Of a stretch of 10,442 nt of DNA, positions 6,194 to 10,442 are shown piece after piece. The DNA is from Nostoc sp. CHAB 5834 (GTDB lineage: Bacteria > Cyanobacteriota > Cyanobacteriia > Cyanobacteriales > Nostocaceae). The position numbers and the translations under genes were made by a program. The notes beneath the pieces are model-generated. The model was not told the origin of the DNA and did not search any database. It saw only the letters and a list, made by a program, of their open reading frames with translations. The stretch's first letter is position 1. Each line of letters opens with the position of its first letter. The DNA lies in NCBI GenBank assembly GCA_020829485.1, contig JAIVFU010000179.1:1-10442 (forward strand). The letters are read 5' to 3'.

Positions 6194-6513
6194 GGTTTTC
6201 TTCCTTCTAGGGTTTGAATTTTTTCTATTCCGATGACTTCTATCTCTGAGATCTTCGACGCGGACGGTGACGTGGGTGTCGATAGAACGAGCCTGTATTC
6301 TGAATCGAGAGCGACAGAATATGGCCCACGCTTTGGTAGCGGAGTCAGACTTATGGGTGGCCCGAATGGCACTGCATCTAAAGTCGGGGCTGCGGCCAAT
6401 ACCGACAAACGACAGCAGATTTTCTTCGCAAGCTTCACTCCAAATTCGGAGATCAAGGACTTACGGCAGCAACAAAGGGTATAAATTTTAGCATCGGAGA
6501 AGGTAATCTCCAC
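6190..6513 (-). CDS. HigB/RelE-like toxin
   Basis: A small toxin-like protein of 107 residues. The start EITFSDAKIYTLC followed by SEFGVKLAKKICCRLSVLAA resembles the HigB/killer-protein branch of the RelE superfamily, where such a helix pair precedes the beta-sheet. The later PYSVALDSEYRLVLS has the Arg (YRL) common in this fold, and EIEVIGIEKI is the last strand. Family members are usually ribosome-dependent mRNA interferases. It precedes and overlaps the HTH-ImmA gene, the HigBA-type order of toxin first. The GTG at 6513 is preferred because GGAGA (6523-6519) sits about 5 bases before it; the TTG at 6525 has no such site. It is unusually cysteine-rich (CCC, CC) for a cytoplasmic toxin. Confidence 0.75.
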   Translation of the reverse strand: MEITFSDAKIYTLCCCRKSLISEFGVKLAKKICCRLSVLAAAPTLDAVPFGPPISLTPLPKRGPYSVALDSEYRLVLSTPTSPSASKISEIEVIGIEKIQTLEGRKP

Positions 6514-6533
6514 ACATTTCTCCAAACATGTTT

Positions 6534-6547
6534 CGTAACACGTAACA
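6534..6547. promoter_or_regulatory. Tandem CGTAACA repeat upstream of toxin gene (candidate operator)
   Basis: CGTAACA occurs twice back to back (6534-6540 and 6541-6547), about 20 bases before the toxin start codon. In this position it could be the autoregulatory operator for the HTH-ImmA protein. A related GTAAC pair precedes the ubiquitin-like operon. Binding is inferred only from position and repetition. Confidence 0.35.
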
Positions 6548-6628
6548 GTTTATCGTTGTGGATGCAAATCGGCGGCTATTTTTGTTTTGGAGAAAGACTT
6601 GACGTGAATACGATAAAATAGGGAACGT

Positions 6629-7144
6629 TCAAAATATCTGAAACCCGGTCACCGATTTGCTCTTGCTCGATACCTCGCAAATAAACGTGTGCCTTGACCA
6701 TGCTCCAAAACCGTTCTGCAGTTTGAGGCCGCCGCCATAGACCGTAACGGTCACATCGCCGCCTGTTGTCACCTTCCGGTCAATTCCTTTTTTGTCAGGA
6801 ATGCCGAACATACTTTCCCATTCGTATTCGAACTTTGCACTGGCCTCCGCATGATACTGGCACATTATAAGCGCTTCGTTGTCGTCGATTTCGGTCATAA
6901 GCGACGTTTCGTCATCTGTGATTTGTTGGTTCGCGCTCGCCTGAGTCACGGGATCGTTAGTCGTCCTGTTTGGTGCGGCGAAAAAAGCGACAATCACGAT
7001 TGCGCCAATAACTACCAACACCCCGATGCAGGACATTTGAAACCTTTTGCCGGCAGGTGTGGGCGGCTCCGTCCCAAGATTGTCAACCTCAATCCCTCGA
7101 GACTCCAACTCTTTGCGAAACCGTTCATGAACGTCTCCGGCCAT
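6629..7144 (-). CDS. Single-pass membrane protein of unknown function
   Basis: I do not recognise the family. This is a 171-residue protein with a charged N-terminal cytoplasmic part (1-36, including HERFRKELESRGIEV), one membrane helix (about 37-58, MSCIGVLVVIGAIVIVAFFA) and an extracytoplasmic domain. That domain has two cysteines that could form a disulfide (in MCQYHAE and FICEV) and a block GGGLKLQNGFGAWSRHTFIC. The QNGFGA..R..F.C pattern is common in small bacterial envelope proteins of unknown role. The ATG at 7144 has GGGGAAG about 6 bases upstream. The gene is separated from the toxin gene by about 115 bases, and the transposon sits directly before its start, so its original promoter may have been displaced. 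Confidence 0.65.
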   Translation of the reverse strand: MAGDVHERFRKELESRGIEVDNLGTEPPTPAGKRFQMSCIGVLVVIGAIVIVAFFAAPNRTTNDPVTQASANQQITDDETSLMTEIDDNEALIMCQYHAEASAKFEYEWESMFGIPDKKGIDRKVTTGGDVTVTVYGGGLKLQNGFGAWSRHTFICEVSSKSKSVTGFQIF

Positions 7145-7244
7145 TTCTACTTCCCCGAGCTACCAACCTAAATACATATTATAGATGGTGGTATTCGCTC
7201 GGCATGGTTGAGAAGATGGAGCTTCCCAATCGAGGAGGAATCCG

Positions 7245-8273
7245 ATGCCAAATTTTGCAGGTTTGGACGTGTCCCTTCAGTTGACGAGCGTGTGCATCGT
7301 CGACGATGAAGGCAAAATTGTCCGCGAATTTAAAACATCTACCGAAGCTGAAACGCTCTGCCATGCGCTCCAGCCGTACGCCCATGAACTTAAGGCGATT
7401 GGTCTGGAGGCAGGTCCGATGTCGCAACATCTGTACTCCGAGATGGCCGAGGCGGGCTTTCCGGTAATCTGCGTTGAGTCCCGGCACATGGCGCAGGCCT
7501 TGCGTGCTCAAACGCTCAACAAGACCGACCGTAATGACGCGCGCGGTATCGCGCAGATGATGCGAGTTGGGCTGTTTAAACCCGTTCATGTGAAGACCGA
7601 TCGGAGTCAGCGGCTGAAGGTATTGCTGACCGCTCGCAAGCTGCTCAAATCCAAACTGCTTGATATCGAAGCCGACCTGCGTGGGGTCCTGAAGAATTTC
7701 GGGCTCAAACTGGGCAAAGTTGGCCCCAGACATTTTGAGGATCGGGTCCGCGAACTGGCGTCGTTCGATAGGTTTGTTTCCGAGGTCGTTGAACCTGTTC
7801 TTACCGCACGAAGGGTGCAGCGCGAACAATACGACCGATTGCACCATATGCTTGTTGCTGCGGCTAAAGCAGATCCGGTGTGCCAGCGACTGATGACCAT
7901 GCCTGGTGTCGGTGTCGTTGTGGCGATGACCTACCGTGTTACCATCGATATACCCGTGCGCTTCGCCAAGTCGCGAACGGTCGGCGCGCATATTGGTCTG
8001 ACGCCCAAGCGATACCAGTCCGGAGAGATCGACTGGAGTGGCCGAATTTCCAAAACGGGTGACCAGCTGCTGCGCGCATCGCTCTACGAAGCCGCCCAAG
8101 TGCTCATGACCCGTGTTGCCCGTCCATCGCCCCTTCGGTCGTGGGCGATGCGCCTTGCCAAACGTCGCGGCCACAAACGAGCCACTGTCGCGTTGGCCCG
8201 AAAGATGGGGGTCATATTGCACCGCATGTGGAGCGACGGCACCGACTTCCACTGGGGCAATGCCGTGCAGTGA
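7245..8273 (+). CDS. IS110-family transposase (DEDD recombinase)
   Basis: A complete 342-residue transposase. The N-terminal RuvC-like DEDD domain shows Asp8 in GLDVS, Glu55 in GLEAG, and Asp95 and Asp98 in KTDRNDARGIAQ. A helical linker (about 115-210) follows. The C-terminal Transposase_20 domain begins at MPGVGVVVAMTYR (219-231) and carries GLTPKRYQSGEIDWSGRISK (251-270), where Ser259 is the best candidate for the nucleophilic serine. The family cuts and joins DNA under guidance of an element-encoded RNA. A strong Shine-Dalgarno (GAGGAGGAA, 7232-7240) precedes the ATG. No frameshift or stop interrupts it, so the element may still be active. Confidence 0.95.
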   Translation: MPNFAGLDVSLQLTSVCIVDDEGKIVREFKTSTEAETLCHALQPYAHELKAIGLEAGPMSQHLYSEMAEAGFPVICVESRHMAQALRAQTLNKTDRNDARGIAQMMRVGLFKPVHVKTDRSQRLKVLLTARKLLKSKLLDIEADLRGVLKNFGLKLGKVGPRHFEDRVRELASFDRFVSEVVEPVLTARRVQREQYDRLHHMLVAAAKADPVCQRLMTMPGVGVVVAMTYRVTIDIPVRFAKSRTVGAHIGLTPKRYQSGEIDWSGRISKTGDQLLRASLYEAAQVLMTRVARPSPLRSWAMRLAKRRGHKRATVALARKMGVILHRMWSDGTDFHWGNAVQ

Positions 8274-8457
8274 AGACGAGAGAGAAGTATTGAAGTTCCG
8301 CTTCGGCGGATAGTTGGCCCGCAAGGGACGATGGGACGGCAAAGCCGAGTTATCAACTGGCCAGCAGGATTTATCCTTCAAGGCCGCATTATAGATCAGG
8401 CTTGCCGGCCTTTCCGACCCCAGCTTGCGGCGATCGAGCATCGACCGCGAAGAGAAG
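8274..8457 (+). ncRNA. Candidate bridge/seeker RNA region of the IS1111-like element
   Basis: IS1111-type elements encode their guide RNA in the non-coding DNA after the transposase, which is this stretch. Visible structure: stem TCCGC-TTCG-GCGGA (8297-8310) with a UUCG loop, and a bulged stem GCGG..TCGA-GCA-TCGA-CCGC (8427-8448). The 9-mer ATTATAGAT (8388-8396) also occurs in the left flank just outside the element (7178-7186), as expected if it lies in a guide loop. The boundaries are guesses. Confidence 0.4.
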
Positions 8458-8525
8458 CATGAGCCCGAGCGGGTTGCATTTTAACTGTGTTGTTCAAGCG
8501 GAGTGATCCTACGGGTGGTCATGTA

Positions 8526-8535
8526 GAGTATACTC
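8526..8535. promoter_or_regulatory. Palindrome GAGTATACTC upstream of first XRE gene
   Basis: A perfect 10-bp palindrome 39 bases before the XRE start. Its right half, ATACTC, recurs at 8545-8550, giving a direct repeat 15 bases apart. Short XRE controllers often bind such symmetric boxes in their own promoter. TATACT within the palindrome could also serve as a -10 element, but no -35 fits. Confidence 0.35.
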
Positions 8536-8574
8536 CGTTGTCAAATACTCATCAAGTCCGTTCTCTGCTATCCT

Positions 8575-8793
8575 ATGGAGATACGGGAAGTTTTTGCGCG
8601 TAATTTGAAATATCTGCGCCTCGAGAAGGGGCTTTCGCAGGAAGAACTCGCACATCTGGCCGAAATCGACCGTACCTATGTCAGCTCGCTGGAGCGCAGC
8701 GTCTACAATGCCAGTATCGACGTCGTCGACCGCATCGCGCATGCGCTGGGTGCCCAGGCTGCAGACCTGCTAAAGCGGCCGCCGCTGGGCTAA
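8575..8793 (+). CDS. Short XRE-family transcriptional regulator
   Basis: A 72-residue protein that is almost entirely one helix-turn-helix domain: NLKYLRLEKGLSQEELAHLA (10-29), recognition helix region DRTYVSSLERS (32-42), and NASIDVVDRIAHALG (45-59) as the closing helices. It should be a dimeric DNA-binding repressor or controller like the C proteins of restriction-modification systems or phage repressors. No upstream in-frame start exists before the TAG at 8524, so the ATG at 8575 is used although no ribosome-binding site is visible. A second, similar regulator follows 77 bases later. The nearby transposon end may have separated it from its former neighbours. Confidence 0.85.
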   Translation: MEIREVFARNLKYLRLEKGLSQEELAHLAEIDRTYVSSLERSVYNASIDVVDRIAHALGAQAADLLKRPPLG

Positions 8794-8870
8794 ATAACTC
8801 GCTTTCAATGGTGCTTGACGAATAGAGAAGTTGATAAACTCGGTTCGCATTCAAAGCCAATGGTTTGTGC

Positions 8871-9080
8871 ATGGACATGCGCAAACTTGTTGGAGCGAAC
8901 ACCGCCCGGATACGGAAGGAAAAAGGCCTGACGCAAGAGGCGCTCGCCGAGAAATCCGGGCTCAGCCAGCAGTATATTTCAGGGCTGGAAAACGGGCAGC
9001 GTAATCCGACGATAGTGACGCTTTATGAGCTGGCTGTTGCGCTAGAAGTAAGACCTCTGGATTTATTGTCAGTCCATTGA
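8871..9080 (+). CDS. Second short XRE-family transcriptional regulator
   Basis: A 69-residue single-domain helix-turn-helix protein: RKLVGANTARIRKEKGLTQE, then ALAEKSGLSQQYISGLENGQ and RNPTIVTLYELAVALEV, with the GLTQEALAE / SQQYISGLE pattern of XRE repressors. It resembles the preceding regulator in size and layout but is clearly different in sequence, so it is not a recent duplicate. The ATG at 8871 is chosen; ATG 8877 and TTG 8865 are alternatives, and no strong ribosome-binding site separates them. TTGACG (8815-8820) upstream could be a -35 element, but the AT-rich box after it is too close for a standard -10. The gene ends 136 bases from the convergent nuclease gene. Confidence 0.85.
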   Translation: MDMRKLVGANTARIRKEKGLTQEALAEKSGLSQQYISGLENGQRNPTIVTLYELAVALEVRPLDLLSVH

Positions 9081-9216
9081 TTTAACAACTCATTTATCGC
9101 CGACGTGATTGATACGAAGTACTTTTTGTAGCTTGCATCGCGAAGTGGAAGGAGGGGTCGCCTAAAATGGGACTGTTTCTCTACCCAGGAGTAGTTTCAC
9201 GCAGTTTTTGAAGCAG

Positions 9217-10442
9217 CTAGTCAATATCTAGAAACTGAAGCACCTGCTGAAGCAGAGGTTGAAAGTTTGCCAATGTCACCGCACACTCAGCATCCGGTTG
9301 GCGGCAAACACGCTGTGCAGTAACTATTTTGTGGTCAGGGTTAAAATCATCTTTGACGAGATAGGACCAAGCCGCATCTAGATGTTCGTCAAAGGTGGTC
9401 TCCGCGAGAAGAATTTTATTCACGAGTATTGGGTGGCAAACTTTTCCGGGGTCGCGTCGAACAAGATGTTTTTTTGTATGTGCGACGGTCCAGACTTCCT
9501 GCGGATATAGTGTCTCGAGTGACGCATAGACATCAAAGTGCGCAGCCCGAGCGGCGCGAACTTGGTGAGGCATAGGGTACACAAAACACTTTGCCGATTT
9601 CACATTGTCAGGCTGTTTGTTAAATTCATCTTTTGGCTGTGCGGCATCCCCGTCGACGATACCTACTGCCTTTGGTCGTGTCGGGTGATGTTTGTGTTGT
9701 GATCGCCAACCAACCAGCATGTCGATAACGTAGGTGTGTCCTGCCCCTGCTCGTTTCGTCTCAAAACGCACCTGATCAACTTTAGCGGGAAAGAAAAGCT
9801 CAAGCGCCCTTGCTAATATAAGTCGGTCACTTTCACCTTCCACAAATATGCGGGGGCATTCTTCTTCAGCTAGTTTTGCCGCTGCAGCTTTCGCCGCCTC
9901 CTGTTGCCGCACTTGTGCGACCATCTCGGAAATACGCGGCGCCAGCATCGCCAGCGTTCCTAAGCTTTCGTCGATACCTTTAGCGTCTGTTTTTGTGATC
10001 GTTCCGTCGGTATCCGTTGTTCGAGTAACAAAATTAAGAGCGACGTCAGACTCACGCTGCCCGAGATCGTAGAAAGCTGGAGAGTGTGTTGTTAGGATAA
10101 TTTGAGCCGTTCCCGATTTTGCCAAACTATAAAGCTCGTCTGCGAGCTGTACTGCGCTTCCAATCTCGAGATTGTTCTCTGGCTCCTCATACGCCCAAAT
10201 GCTGCTGATCGGCTGGCCCCCGCGCGTTTGTAGAGCAGCTTTTTTCTCAGCCATAAACCGTAAGATTAGCGGAATGTGGCGAGCTTTTATACCATCACCA
10301 CGGTTGTTGAGAGAAACCGATTTTTCCCCGCTCAGGAAATCTAATCGCTCGAAAATGTGGTAAAGATCTCGTGGAAGGGCGAGCTTCGTTTCAAATCCGA
10401 GCGATTTAGAGATGTTGGTTGTCAATTCGTTAAGGTGGTCTC
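9217..10442 (-). CDS. OLD-family ATP-dependent nuclease (ABC ATPase-Toprim), 5' end beyond window
   Basis: The C-terminal part of an overcoming-lysogenization-defect type protein. The frame stays open to the window edge, so the Walker A region is missing here only because the window stops. Counting from the internal TTG at 10425: a signature-like block NNRGDGIKARHIPLIL (40-55), Walker B WAYEEPENNLE (77-87) and switch histidine LTTHSPAF (111-118). An Ala/Gln-rich helix (about 168-188) follows. The Toprim domain has Glu197 in IFVEGESD and the Asp pair in GIVDGD (Asp258, Asp260). These ligands bind metal for DNA cleavage in OLD and GajA nucleases. No UvrD-like (GajB) gene lies downstream; the gene upstream is outside the window. 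A defence nuclease is the most likely role. Confidence 0.88.
   Translation of the reverse strand, partial: DHLNELTTNISKSLGFETKLALPRDLYHIFERLDFLSGEKSVSLNNRGDGIKARHIPLILRFMAEKKAALQTRGGQPISSIWAYEEPENNLEIGSAVQLADELYSLAKSGTAQIILTTHSPAFYDLGQRESDVALNFVTRTTDTDGTITKTDAKGIDESLGTLAMLAPRISEMVAQVRQQEAAKAAAAKLAEEECPRIFVEGESDRLILARALELFFPAKVDQVRFETKRAGAGHTYVIDMLVGWRSQHKHHPTRPKAVGIVDGDAAQPKDEFNKQPDNVKSAKCFVYPMPHQVRAARAAHFDVYASLETLYPQEVWTVAHTKKHLVRRDPGKVCHPILVNKILLAETTFDEHLDAAWSYLVKDDFNPDHKIVTAQRVCRQPDAECAVTLANFQPLLQQVLQFLDID

Larger units (their letters stand above)
7196..8471 (+). mobile_element. IS110-family insertion sequence, IS1111-like
   Basis: A DEDD transposase is flanked by a short left non-coding end (about 50 bases) and a long right end (about 200 bases). 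Candidate subterminal inverted repeats are CGCTCGG (7196-7202, followed by CATGG) and CCGAGCG (8465-8471, preceded by CATGAGC). The long 3' end and subterminal repeats are typical of the IS1111 subgroup. Exact outer ends cannot be set from one copy, because this family makes no target duplication. The element lies between the membrane-protein gene start and the XRE regulators. Confidence 0.6.

Noticed and set aside
7179..8441. 420-residue open frame on the minus strand
   Set aside because: It is the antisense shadow of the IS110 transposase; it shows no family motifs, while the plus-strand frame has all transposase motifs and a strong ribosome-binding site.
8815..8840. Sigma-70 promoter TTGACG ... 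TAAACT before the second XRE gene
   Set aside because: Spacing between the boxes is about 14 bases, too short for a standard promoter.
1..10442. CRISPR array, tRNA or rRNA genes
   Set aside because: No regularly spaced repeats and no tRNA- or rRNA-like sequence were seen on either strand.

Overview
The window looks like part of an accessory (defence-type) island in a Gram-negative bacterium. The protein types suggest an alphaproteobacterium, perhaps a sphingomonad: a ParB-domain methylase paired with a DUF5681 protein, an IS1111-like element, and short XRE regulators. This is recognition by eye, so the taxonomic guess is weak. No housekeeping genes, rRNA, tRNA or CRISPR array were seen.

Layout. 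1-881: mostly non-coding, with one possible 60-residue membrane protein on the minus strand, a terminator-like hairpin and two inverted repeats. 882-2974 (+): a two-gene operon with an ATGA overlap, encoding a degenerate ParB-like domain fused to a beta-type DNA methyltransferase, then a DUF5681 protein. 3023-4958 (-): a compact four-gene operon in the order ubiquitin-like protein, E2-like protein (Prok-E2_E type), JAMM/JAB isopeptidase, E1-like (ThiF) adenylating enzyme. Every junction is a 4-base start/stop overlap. 5087-6513 (-): a HigB/RelE-like toxin followed by an HTH-ImmA/IrrE metallopeptidase, again with an ATGA overlap. 6629-7144 (-): a single-pass membrane protein with a conserved-looking extracytoplasmic domain. 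About 7196-8471: an IS110-family (IS1111-like) element with an intact transposase and a structured 3' non-coding end. 8575-9080 (+): two tandem short XRE regulators. 9217-10442 (-): an OLD-type ATPase-Toprim nuclease whose N-terminus lies beyond the window edge.

The centrepiece is the ubiquitin-like conjugation operon. It has everything needed to mature (JAB), activate (E1), transfer (E2) and remove (JAB) a small beta-grasp tag. Its E1 and E2 show no cysteine at the usual catalytic places, which fits bacterial conjugation pathways that use oxyester rather than thioester intermediates. Two details appear specific to this copy. The E1 coding frame is broken by one base at a run of four U (mRNA sense) after codon 9, where tRNA-Phe could slip +1 with full re-pairing. 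A perfect 12-bp GC-rich hairpin also lies in the first codons of the E2 gene. The upstream toxin/HTH-ImmA pair shares a GTAAC-type repeat motif with the leader of the ubiquitin-like operon, so the two units may be co-regulated. Together with the methylase and the OLD nuclease, the setting suggests anti-phage or anti-plasmid function; that role is inferred from context.
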